This document shows positions 36,701-47,911 of a stretch of DNA of 64,000 nt, one piece after another (the first letter of the stretch is position 1; every line of letters begins with the position of its first letter). This stretch comes from Eudromia elegans (lineage: Eukaryota > Chordata > Aves > Tinamiformes > Tinamidae), in the NCBI GenBank assembly GCA_003342815.1, contig PTEX01000138.1:1144543-1208542 (forward strand), read 5' to 3'. The notes under the pieces were generated by a model. The model was not told the DNA's origin and searched no databases. It worked only from the letters and a program-made list of their open reading frames with translations. A program made the translations under genes and the position numbers.

Positions 36701-39700
36701 TTCCCTAAGGAGACAATTGCACGTGCAGCATGGGGGCTTTGGGGGCAGGCTTGTTCCTGCGCGGGCTGCTGCGGGGGACAGTGGGGCACAGTCCGTGACA
36801 GCTCTGCGCTCCAGGGGCGCAGCAGCTCGCCCGAGCCGCTCTGGAAACACGGAGCGGCAGCACCAGCTCCCCCGCGTGCCGCCCTTCCCACCCTGAGCTC
36901 TGCAGCCAGCAGCGCCGGGGCGGAGCAGCAATCCGTGCTGCCCAAAGGGCCAGCAGCAAATGAGCAGCACTTTAATTAAGGTAATAATTTTACACAGGTA
37001 AGAAATGTACGTTAGTATTTCACTGGTGAAAGATAAAGATATGATGCTAAATAGTAACTATGCCAGTCTGAATCTCACATAGCACACACAGAGTTTTAAA
37101 TCAAAGTAAATACCTATGCTACAAATTCAATTAGCATTCATTTAGAAGAAAATATCCTTTGGTATTTGACAGTGTTTAAACTTGGAGTTGCTTGTTCGAA
37201 AGCAGCTGATAGCAAGTGAGCCAAATCCATTTAGGGAAGGTCTGGAAACTTCAAATGCGTTTGGAGTTGAGGTTCCTCTGTTTCCTTCCTGCGCATATGC
37301 TAATGCAAAATGAAGTATTGGAACTGTGCAATTCCCATTTTGTGTGAATAATTTATTTGCAGGGTAGATGAAAATACAGTATTCAAAGAACACGCCTGAA
37401 TCAATTGTCAGTAACATCCATTTCTCTGGAGAGCAGAAGTGAATTGGTGACTCGCTTGGGCTTTCAGCATGCGTTAGACCACGGCTGGCAGTTGGTGGCA
37501 CTTGTATTTATTGCATTACCCAGGGAAGTGCTCTGACCTGGGCGCTTTGGGCCCTGCAGCCCTTGCACGAGGGGAGCCGCTGAGTGGCCGGAGCGTGGGC
37601 TGCTCCGCTGGCTCTGGTGCCGCCCCGGCCCCGCTTCCCGGCGCTGCCTCCCCAGGCGACGTGCAGCTCGCGTCACTCTGTCCACAGAGGTTGCCTTATT
37701 CTGGAACTAAACTTCTGTCTGTCTTTGTCCTGAAAAAGACTTTTGGAGCAGGGTCCCCTCAAACACTGCCAGGAATATCTTTCTTCCCTTCTTGTCTCAG
37801 CGTGAGGTCTATCCATGTGCACTTGTAACTCGTGGCATGATTTTAAAGCCATTGGGCCAGTATGGAGGATAACATATCCTCTTGAAAAGAGCCACCATTA
37901 CCACTCGCTGTGTGGTTTGGGCACAGTTTTGGTTGTCACCACCTTTCTCATTCCAGGCGCTCTACTAAGCATGTTGATTCTCTAAGCAACAAAGGGCGAA
38001 TTTTATTGTTTGTTCTTTGCTCCATGAAAATAAGGGTGGATGCTGTGGCAGAGGGGTTGAGCACGGGAACATTTTCCAGGGTGGCAGCGTTGGAGAGGAG
38101 TGTTGCAGAAGAGCAGTGTTCCAAAGGGTGATGGAACTGGCGTCTTGTGGTGTGACTACTTTGAATCACTTTCCTGTGGTGTCTAATTGAGGGATGGGAA
38201 AGGAACTGGTCCTCACTCTTTAGTGAAGCTTGGAGGGATGTGTGCAGTGGGGACGGGTGAGGGATGGAGTGAGCAGATCTGTGCGTAGAGGTGGGTGGGA
38301 AGGGGGAGAATTGACGCTTTATCGTCCTTGGCAGGGCCTCTTGAGAGGAGACCTGTGTCCAGGGGTCCAGAACAGGATATAGGTGGTTTTGCCTCTATAA
38401 AGCAGCTGTGTAACGGGGATCCTTTATTTGATGTGCCGCGTTTCTCGCGGGCCCGGCCGCGTTCCCGCCGCAGCCTGCGGTGTGGGGCTGCCATCTGCCG
38501 GCAGCGGCCCCATCCCGGGCTGCAAACGATGTGGCTGCCCTGGAAGAGCAGGGACCGGCTGGACAGTGCTGGCCTGTGACCGCTTGTGCTCCCAGGCACG
38601 CACTGGGAACAGGGATGGCAAATTCTGGAAACTCGGGCTGGGCTGAAACACACTCTCAATAGGGAATGATGTGCAGCAGGGAGGAAGGAATCAAGTTAAA
38701 GGAACACCAAAGGCTGCACTCCTGTTTGTGCAGACTGTTCCCAGGTACTTGGTGACCTGAACAGCAGCCAGAGGGCTAGTGCTCGGTCGTTTCTGAGCGA
38801 ATCTTTGTGCCCCTGCTTGCAGGCAGCACGGATTGAGCGTCATGTGGCCCTGGTGCCGCACTCCAGTGCTCAGCAGTTTCACAGACTTGCAGAAAAGCTC
38901 TTTCTAAGTGCATAAAGACACTCAGGATGAGGGGACAGTCATCAGCTCTCCAGGCCCAAGAACAACACATACATTTTGCAGGCAGTTCAGCGAGCGCAGC
39001 GTGTTGAGTTCCCTGAAGTACCGTTCCCTTCGCGCAGCTCCTGCGTCCCGCTTGCCCGCGGCGGTGGAGCGCGGCGGGGGTTGCTGGCGGAGCTGAACTT
39101 CCTCGGCCCGTCGCAGGAGGGAACTGCAGCACCGGCTGCGCCGGCAGCCGCACGCCAGCACAGCGAGCCTGCCGCGCGCGAGGCCGCTCCCGTCCGGGCG
39201 CAGAAGGACTGTCAGAGCTCTCGGTTAGGGCAGCATCCTGCTGGATGTCCTTGGGAGTTCATTGATGCTTGGGTGAATTTTGGGTGCGTTTTAATGGCTT
39301 TTCAAGGCTTGCGATTTTTTTTTCTGAATGAGTGATTTGTTCTGGTGTCCCATGTTTTCCCAGAGTAGAAGATACAAATGGGCAAATCTATACAAAAGTC
39401 ACCCAAAAAAAGGGGGAAGAAGTGGCTTTTGGTGAGTTCTCTGTAAAATGCAGCAGAATGTTAAACCTGGGCTGCAGGAGCAGTGTCAGACGTCCCACCG
39501 AGACCGTGCGCACTCAGCGCTTGTGCCGAGGTGCTGGTTTTGCAGCGTCCAGAGCTCTGGCTGCTCGCTTGAGAGCCGCTTCCTCTGTGCTGGTCTCGGG
39601 GGTGCAGCTCGTCTCTCTGCATTTTGGCTTTATCAGAAGTCGCTTGTCTTCTGGCCTAAAACTGCATCCCCTTTCACGAACTGCCAACCTTGTGCTCGCC

Positions 39701-39903
39701 TTTTCCAGCCCGTAGGAAAATGAAGTCCCCATCTGTGAGAATAAGAGCAAAGACATCCCCGGAGATTTTTGCTGGATAAGGGGGAGTTTAAGATACATGA
39801 CTTCAGGAAGCAAATAGCAGGCTTGATTTACCCTGTATTGTGCTGCCTTTTTTTTTTTTTTTAGTACAGTACAAGGGGAAACGTATAACAAACCCCCTGA
39901 AAA

Positions 39904-39971
39904 ATATCCTTCATTTTGTTCTGGAATATATCCTTCATTTTGTTCTAAAGAGGCATTTTGTTCTAAAGAGT
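39904..39971. repeat. Short T-rich tandem repeat
   Basis: atccttcattttgttct occurs twice in tandem with a few bases between, and cattttgttctaaagag is then repeated once more. It lies just downstream of a T homopolymer at 39849-39862. Confidence 0.7.
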
Positions 39972-41804
39972 GAAACCATCTTGCTTTATCTTCATCTACT
40001 GTTTGTGGTCAGTGAAAAGATCCCATCAAGAAATAAATTCTTTCTTGAATCTTAGATAAAAGCAGCATTTGTAAAATCTTTCCTAATTTGAGCTAGTGAT
40101 TTTTTTTCCATTTGTTTTGCCATTGTATTCCTTGCTGGCATGATCTAATGTTCTTCTAGAGGACAGGGCAAGACCAAACAAAAATATTTTCAGTCCATGT
40201 ATGACTGTTTAGCGCGTGAGCTGAAATCATACAAGCAAGAATTTGCTTTTGAAAGCAAAACCGTCGCTCAAGTAAGTTGTTTTCAACTGGGAAACTCGGA
40301 GCTGAACCAAGAACCAAGAGCAGCCTCGCAGCTGAGCGATTCGTTTCTGCTTTAGAGGAGGTTAAACAATGGAACAAACAAAAATGTCCTGTAGTATTGA
40401 GCAGGCACCACCTCTTTGTTGAGGGCATCGTGGTGGAGATCACGCACTTGGGCATAATGACCCCAGTTACTGCTCTGCTCCAGGTGCCCCGTGTTGGAGC
40501 GTCCTGCGTTGCTCTGCCTTCCTCCCAGCACTGCCTCCCGAGCTCATTCAGGCACCCAGGGAAGCTTTTGCTGCCCATTTGAGTCTGAAATGGAACAAAA
40601 GGCCAAAGGGCTGAAGATTTAATCTTCAGCACTAGCGGAAGGCAGGAGGCTGCTTAGAGGATGTGTTCCAAGGGCTGTAGGGTCTCCATGCAGCCCAGCT
40701 GGAGGAGGGGCCGTGGCCAGGCACCTCACGCTCTACGGGCTGGGAGGCTTTCCCTTGGGCTCTTCCCGTGCACAGTGTGCACTGCAGATTGCCCCCTCTT
40801 AGCCAAAGACCCGGCATTGGAAAGAACTGCTAACGTCATGCTTATGTGAGAGTAGAGGATCACACAGAAGATGCAATATGGTAAAGCCACCACTTTAACT
40901 TGGGCTTAGCAGCTTGGATAGGAAGTTGCAGTTCAATCCTGAGTGACACATTAAATGCCTTTTAATAATGAAGGAAATGCCGATTTTTCTTTAGCCATCA
41001 CTATAAAAGACATGCCAGCAAGTTGCATCAATGCATAAATCTTACAGTTCATCCTCCAGAAAGCTGACATTTCCCGAGTCGTAAATCTGATGGTGATTTA
41101 TAGTGTGAGTGATGAGGTTGCTTTTCCTCCCTTAATAATAATCAGTGGAGAGTAAGAATTCCAGCAACGTTTGTGTGCTGATGTCTGGGTGCTCGGGGAG
41201 CGGGTTCGGATCCCGGGAGCAGGCTGGGATCCCGCAGGTTGAACCTATCCCGAAATGAAGTTGCACATGTGGCGTTATCGATGTACACATTCACTTCTCC
41301 AAGTGGTGACACTCCCCATCTGTGGCCTTATTATTAGATATTATTAACAGATACTTCAGCATTCAACTAAAGTGCTGCTCTTGGGCATCCCAAGAGAAAT
41401 ATAGGTTTACCATAAGTCCTAGAATACTGTGTGGATTTAAAGTCTTAAGTTAATAAATACAGTTTTAGTGCCTCAATTTCATAGCTATCAAATAAGTCAG
41501 CAATCAGCCAGTGTTCTCATATGTAAAGGCAAGCAGAAGTAATCTCTAGCAATTCTTTAAGGGAGTCTTTTTAAGACTGGTATGACTAATAACAAAGGCA
41601 TCTCCCTATAAAACTCTATCCGTGTTTTTTTTCTGGTAAACGCAGTAATCTGATATAGACTGACATACATTAGTCTATAAGCCATGTAAATACATCTTTT
41701 GAATTATTTGTAATTTTTAATGGAAAACTGCTTTAAAAGAAAGAAATGTGGCATTTAAAGAAAGTACTAATATTGCAAAACATATGTATAACTGTATATT
41801 TGCA

Positions 41805-41824
41805 CACACATATATATATATATA
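41805..41824. repeat. CA/TA microsatellite
   Basis: A short run of CACA followed by about seven TA units. Confidence 0.75.
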
Positions 41825-42169
41825 GTGTACTAGCTGAAGCAGTCCTTTTGTGAAGACCAGCTGATGTTATCGTCCCTCTCTTACGTAAAGCAATGTAGCC
41901 TACAGTTCATTAAATGGATCATATGGGATTTGGAAAAGTGAGAGCATTCCTCTGCCAGACTGCTCCAGGCTGCATGGGGCTTCTTGGATGTTCGGCGTAG
42001 AGCTGACAAAAATAGGAATTTGATGTTCCAGTGCTTGATAGCTGAGTGCTTGGTCGAACTGCGTAGATGGCAATGGAGTCTAACCATTGGTGTACATTTA
42101 TTTAAGCAGTAGATAGTGCCAGTTCCCCGGGGAAGCTGGCGGCTGTTTGAGAAGGTGCTCGGGGTGTTT

Positions 42170-42540
42170 GTTGCTGCGTGGGCAGGGTGAGGGCGCTGGG
42201 CCGGGCCGCGGGCGCGTCGGCCGCCGCGGGAGGGTGTGCGCCCGTCCTCGCCGGGCGCGGTGCTGAGTGCGGTGCTGAGTGCGGTGCTGAGTGCGGTGCT
42301 GCGGCGCGGAGGTCCCGTGCCGGCCTGCCCCGCGGGCCCGCGTTGCCCTCGCCCCGGAGCGCCCGGCCTCCCGCAGCGCTGGGCAAACGCCCCTCTGCCG
42401 GCAGCGGCCTGGCCTTCCTTCCCGCTCCCGCTTGCTGCAGTCCGGCTGCAACCGCCGCCGTGCCGTGGCCGCTGAGCGGGGGGCTCTCGCGTGGCCGGGT
42501 ACCCCGCGGCAGCCCCATGACAGCCCCGCAGCAGCCCGCG
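42170..42540. other. Orphan CpG-island-like block
   Basis: Very dense in CpG and G+C (gggccgggccgcgggcgcgtcggccgccgcgg begins it in pieces) between AT-rich flanks. It contains a 12-bp tandem repeat at 42258-42302. Stop-poor frames span it on both strands, but no protein is recognised. It is not next to the 5' end of any gene identified here. Confidence 0.65.
42258..42302. repeat. 12-bp tandem repeat (GCGGTGCTGAGT), about 4 copies
   Basis: Nearly perfect consecutive copies of gcggtgctgagt inside the CpG-rich block. Confidence 0.85.
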
Positions 42541-45500
42541 GTTCCGCTGCTGCAGCGGTTAAACGCGTGGGACGAGGGTGTCATCGCGTCTCCAGGCGTG
42601 CGTGATTCCTCTGTGGGACCAGCGTGGGACCAGCCAGAAGACGGGGTTCGGCGGGGAGCCCCGCGGCGTTCCGGCCTGCACGGCGACGTGCTCCTGAACA
42701 CGGCGGCACCGTGCCTGCTGCAAGGCCTTTGGCATGGCTTTGGTGCCGGGGCAGCCGGGTCCCGGTCCCCACGCAGGCACCCGGGAGCCCTATGGCAGCC
42801 TGCCCTCCCCGTGCCTCTCCTCCTGCTCTGTGGGAGCACAAAGAGGATCCCTAAAGCATCAGGACTGCTTTCTCCCTTAAAGTGGCTTTCTCTTCTGGAC
42901 TCGCAGCTGTGTTCAGTTCCTTCTCCTCATTTTTGCCCTAGTTCACTTAAACACATGGAAATTCTTCAGTGCTTTCAAGTGCATTTCTAACTTTGGGCAG
43001 TTAATAGTCAACCAGACTGCTCAAAGGATTGCCTTGAGGGAGAAGAAACCATTGATACCTCAGGGAACCGACGGCTGAAAACAAGATGTGCATTCAGCAT
43101 CCGTGTTACGTGACCGACCACACGAACCATCACCGTATGAATCTGAATATTGAGCTTTTCATCATCCCAGAACAAACATAGAGAAGAAAACACAAATTAT
43201 AACGTAATTTCAAATTGTTTCTTTTGTGTATTCTTCTTAAGCAGGCAAGAATGTTCTTGATCATTGTATATTGTCCTCCTCTTCTTGGTTTTGTTTTGAA
43301 ACTGTCCCCAGGCCTTTCCTGGCTATTGGGCTGTGATCTATTGTAGAATTTGTCTACTGTTCATTCTTCCATTCCAGGCAGATGCCTTGTTTAGAATAAC
43401 GTCTATATTAAATTGTCACACTGCATTTTTATGCAGTTACGACTTCTATATCCTTAATCCTCACGCTCCACACTTGTGGAACAATACTTATTTTGAACAA
43501 TGCTCGATACTTATTTTGAACAATGCTTGCAGCTAAATAAGGGTAGCAGTTATCAAAACTCTTGCAAACAGCAATGACCCTCTGTCCTTGCTTAAAGCAA
43601 CTGGGCCTGGAAAGAACCCAATTTGTGAAGGTCAAATTGTGTTGTTAGGAATACATGATTCCTAGTAGAAATTATTTCCATTAGATCAGATATATATTTA
43701 TATAATCAGCAGAATCACAATAGATAGGATTCTTACGGGAATAGCTATGCAGCCAATGAAGTTATTGCATCACTGAGGGTGCTTTTTTTAAATAAATGTA
43801 TTACGCAAGGGGCAGAATCGTATTTCTTTTTACAACAGCTTGGATCCCGTCCCAAAAAGTTTATTGTTCCATGGCAAAGCCACTGAGAGAAAGGAAAGCT
43901 CACATTTTGATCTTGACTCTCAGACTTGCATAATATGCTGAATCATGCATGATACAGTAAAATGCTATATAGCCATGAGTTATATGTTGAGAGTATAGTC
44001 ATTTTACATGAGCAATAAGCAAATCAAGTTCTTTATGCAGTGCTTGGGGAAAGAGGTGTGTTTTTAAAGAGAATTGCTGTGTTCAGAAATGCAAAAGATT
44101 TACAAGAGCCAGTGACAGAGATGGATGCCGTGCCTCGTACTGGAAAACTTCAGTGCTCCAAGAACTTGCAGAATCCTTTGATCAAAGTGGTCTCTAGAAA
44201 TCAGTCCTCTGGCCAGTCTGCGGGATTTCGTTATTTGAGGGGCCAGCTGGGCCTGTGTTGCAAGTGCACAGGCTGTGTAGATGTGCTGAGCACTGCCACG
44301 ACGTCCAGGAGAGCTCCGGGGGGGTCTGCAGCAGCTTTACCCTGGAAGCGGCAGATGTCACAAATTCTGCTCTTCTAGGATGATGCTAAACCTTATGAGA
44401 AACGGGTTGCATTTGCAGCAGGAGAGGGGCTTTCTGTCCCGAGAAGTCCTTTCCCGTCCTGTGCTCCTGGTGTACAAAGTGTGAGTTTGATCCTTCCTTC
44501 AGATCTCCTGTATGGAGCTCTTTTAAGTGGGGAAACAAAGCTCTAATTTCTGTTGTTTCTGCAGAACTGAAAGTGGTGCAGTAAGCAGTGCTTGTTTTGG
44601 ACTGTCTCATCATGCCACAGAAAGGCAGGAACCTGGGAACAGAACGTACACCCTGAGGCACAGGTAGGTGTCAGTAGTTCCGTTGAATACTTCCGAAATT
44701 ATCTGTGTCTGACGTGCAAAAGGGAAATCATTTTGTTCAGTGGTGTCTTATCACCGTGTGCAGGTAGAACCTTCATGGCAGTAGAGCAAGGTGCTAATCT
44801 TGCAGGCTTTGAGAAGAGCAAAATAGGGTTTAGTAGAAAAGATGTACAGGTTTGGGTTACAAAAGGAGTAGATGACAGTCAGGCCGGGGGCTGAATGTCA
44901 GACTGAAATGCCCCTTAGCAAGGCCAAGGACACGTCGCTCTGCTCCGCTCTGGTGTCTGGAGGAGTGCGACGAGCTGATAGACAGATGATGGAAAAGAAC
45001 AAAACCGGGGCCAAGTCCCCATCGCTGCCTCTCACGTGCGGACAAATCCGCGGTTATGTCACTGATTTTTTTAAGATGTTGGCAAATTGTACCTGGAAGG
45101 AAGCAGCAGTTGAAGCAGAGAAACTGGCAGTGCTTTTGCTGGAGAAAACACTGCCTAATTGGTAGCAGATTTGCAGAACTTTGGTTTTTTCCCCCCCACC
45201 TCAAGTTTCCCAAATAAGTCTGCATGCCCCTTGAGGAATGAAAAAGAACAGAAAAGAAGACAACCTCAAATTGGTGACAAATAACGGCATGATCATTTGA
45301 ATTTTCTCATTATTTACTTATAAAAATAACTGCTTTTGCAGCAGTTTTTACTTATTTTCAACAAATTTTGTTTGAAAATGCTGTTATTACATCTTTAATT
45401 ACAACTTTTTATAGTTTTGTGGGGGTTTTTTTTCAGTTTTATGGTAAATAAAAGTGGTTTCTTATTATTAATGGTCATCTTGAAAACTCTGCTTTCTTAT

Positions 45501-47440
45501 ACTGCCCACTGTGAGTGCAGCGCAGAGTCATGTGTGGCCTGAGGTTTATGGACGGGGAACTCTGGTGAGTGCAGTAGGATTCCCGTGGTCTGAGTATAGC
45601 AGTGATGGGTCTGTTTAGTATGTACTGAACAAATGAATGACAAGAAGGAGAAATCAGAAAATAAAATGCCGATGATAGAAAGTGATGGAAGTTTCATTGT
45701 GTGACATGGCTTGACCTGATATTTTTCCTGTAATCACCTTAGGATTCATGCCAAACTCGAAAGACCAGAAAAGGGGACTGTTTATAGTACGCAATGAAAC
45801 CAATCTATACAAAGCTAAATTCATCATTGATGTAAAACAACTGTCTTCAGTAACGTTTTGCCAGAGGAGAACGCTGCTCAATCACCGTGTGTATGTTAGC
45901 TGGGTTTCTAAGATACTCGTCACAGCAATACAAATAATTGTATTTAAAATACTCCACTGCCATCCTTTTTGTCTCCCCCTCACTGCAGCTGAAAGTGTTT
46001 TGCAGATGGATACACGTTGTGTGGAGCAGGGGCCCGCAGTTTCCCATCCTGCGTGTTTTCCCCGTAGTAACAACGGGATTTTATTGCCTTCCGTGGGCCC
46101 TTTGGGGCGGTCTCGCCCAGCTGCGCTCTAGCTGCGGCGCTGGCCCGTGGCTGCGCCCTCCGCTCTGCCCGGCGGCGGCAGGGCCTGGGGAGGACGGGGA
46201 GCCCCCCGAGCTGCGCCGCGCCGCGCCGGGGGGCAGAACCCACCGCCGTGGGGCCGGCACCGCGCTGCCTCTTCAGCCGACTCCAGGCTGCTCTCAGAAA
46301 AACAGAATCAGACCAAAATTCAATACTTCGGGCATGAGCTTGCTTTAAAACAACTTAGATCACGTTGGTTTGAAGAGCCGACTCTTTGTCCGATCGTACT
46401 CTAGAGTCTAACTTTGGTTTAATTCCTTTTCTGCAGGCTGATACAATAGCTCTAGGGAAGATGTAATCTCTATAGCCCTTGCAAAGGAGGAACCAATTCT
46501 GAGTCAAGATCATAATTGGAGTTAAATTTGTTTATATAAACTTTATCATCGTTAATCAATAAGCACATGAGAAAGGAAAACTCCTCCTTAGATGTGCACA
46601 TGTGTTTGTGAGCAGTGCTGCTCTTCGGGGAGAGCACGGTGAGTTCCCATGAGCTATGCAAACATCCAGATTAGATCACTTCAAAACATCCTGTGCACCT
46701 GTTTTGTGGAATGGCCTTTGATCAACAGTTTGTGTTCTTCTAAATTTCAAAACCCTGCAGGAAGAGACCCCGTCTCACTTAGCATCGCGGCACAGCTCCG
46801 CGCTCTGAGCGGGGCTGAAGGAAAGCATTTGCTCGGTGTTTTCCTGCTGTCGTGTGATGTGACCTGTGCGTTGCTCTAAACGTTGTGTACGGGATTTTGT
46901 CACCCTCGTAAACTTGAAGTGGGTTTCTCGTGTTTATTGGCCCAAAGCTGCGGCCAGGACGAGCCGGGGACGCGATCCGCGTGCGGGGCTCCCTTCGTGC
47001 GGCGCGCGCTGGGAGCGGCTCCGCCGCTCGGCGCAGGGCTGGCCCTGCTCCCCGCGGGGTTTCTCTCCGGCTGCTTTTGCAGTGGTTTTTGTTGATTTAT
47101 GGGTGTTATTTTTCATGGCAAAATCATTCTCAGATTATTTTGAGGAATGGCCCTTCCATGAATGTCCTTATCTACTACCCACAGAAGTAAGGAAAACAAG
47201 TGACTTTATGGAGAGAAGATGCTAGCTGTATCTGTGTGCTTTGCAGAGGGCGGGATACCTGCTGATGCTTAACAAAATACTGATAGCATTAACAGAAATA
47301 TATATGTTACTGACCAAACGTGGTTGGTTGGTTTGTTTTTTGATAGGAGATGGAAGAAAGATGACCTGGGAAATGAAGAACAAGCTGGATCCCTGAACAA
47401 GCTTGAAGAGCAAGCTGCATCCCTGTCTCGCCCTAAAACA
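42541..47440. other. Intergenic sequence upstream of STRIT1, no gene recognised
   Basis: Mixed composition with further CpG-rich blocks at about 46090-46290 and 46940-47080. Open frames such as 44872-45165 show no known domain or convincing splice context. Confidence 0.5.
43484..43529. repeat. 23-bp tandem duplication
   Basis: atacttattttgaacaatgc is repeated with a 23-bp period in AT-rich intergenic DNA. Confidence 0.8.
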
Positions 47441-47447
47441 CGGAATC

Positions 47448-47550
47448 CCAGAACCTTTAGGGTTGGAAGGGACCTCTGGAGACCATCTAGTCCAACCCCC
47501 TGCGCCAGCAGGGACACCCAGAGCACGGGGCACAGGGTGACAAACACCTG
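47448..47550 (-). mobile_element. CR1 LINE fragment (3' end), just upstream of STRIT1
   Basis: The plus strand shows the reverse complement of a CR1 3' terminus: gggttggaagggacctctgg, accatctagtccaacccc, then cagcagggacacccagagca. It is the better preserved of the two CR1 copies in the window. It ends about 280 bp upstream of the STRIT1 TATA-like box. Confidence 0.9.
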
Positions 47551-47802
47551 GATGCCCATTAGTATTACAGAAAGAAACAACCAAGCAAATGGCCCTGCAG
47601 TATTTCACAGCTGCTAGGAGACCATAAAGCAGCTTGTGCCCTTGTCTCACTGCCCCTTTCAAAAATGCCCCCTCTTTATTTGGCTTTCTTTAAAATAGAC
47701 ATGCCGCTACAGGAATAGGAAGAGCTAACCTTGAATACCTTGAGCTCGTGCCTGCTCAACAAGGGAATGCAGAGAGCCAAGGCCCGGCGTCAGGGAGCAC
47801 GG

Positions 47803-47838
47803 CAGCTGCAGCACGTTCCAGATCGTGCTCTATTTAAA
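47803..47838 (+). promoter_or_regulatory. STRIT1: STRIT1 core promoter: E-box and TATA/MEF2-like box
   Basis: A CAGCTG E-box lies at 47803-47808. TATTTAA lies at 47831-47837 inside ctatttaaag, one base off the MEF2 consensus YTAWWWWTAR. The ATG is about 62 bp downstream of the box, which leaves room for a short 5' UTR with a start near 47860. E-box plus MEF2-like elements fit a muscle gene. Their use is inferred. Confidence 0.55.
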
Positions 47839-47898
47839 GCATCCTAAAGCTCACAAGAACAACTGCAGGGACAAACCCGAAAACCCGCAGAGAGAAGG

Positions 47899-47911
47899 AT
47901 GGCAGAGCCAG
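47899..47911 (+). CDS. STRIT1: STRIT1 coding exon 1 (first four codons)
   Basis: ATG GCA GAG CCA G, then donor gtaaga. The 13-nt coding part lies in a Kozak-like context (gaaggATGG). An exon this small is invisible to ORF length filters. Mammalian STRIT1 also splits after the first four codons. Confidence 0.93.

Larger units (their letters stand above)
30780..42170. other. Intergenic sequence with several GC-rich blocks, no gene recognised
   Basis: AT-rich DNA interrupted by GC- and CpG-rich blocks at about 33000-33250, 34480-34980, 36730-36950, 37540-37680, 38440-38560 and 38990-39210. Long open frames inside these blocks occur on both strands in several frames, as expected from stop-poor GC sequence. 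None resembles a known protein. A 140-codon open frame at 32307-32729 in ordinary-GC DNA has no recognisable domain. Confidence 0.55.

Noticed and set aside
42102..42990. Overlapping open frames of about 245 and 270 codons on opposite strands
   Set aside because: They lie in a CpG-rich, stop-poor block. There is no recognisable domain, no splice-linked continuation, and both strands are equally open.
44872..45165. 97-codon plus-strand frame ending LLLEKTLPNW
   Set aside because: It looked protein-like at its C-terminal half, but no family is recognised and no splice sites or promoter support it.
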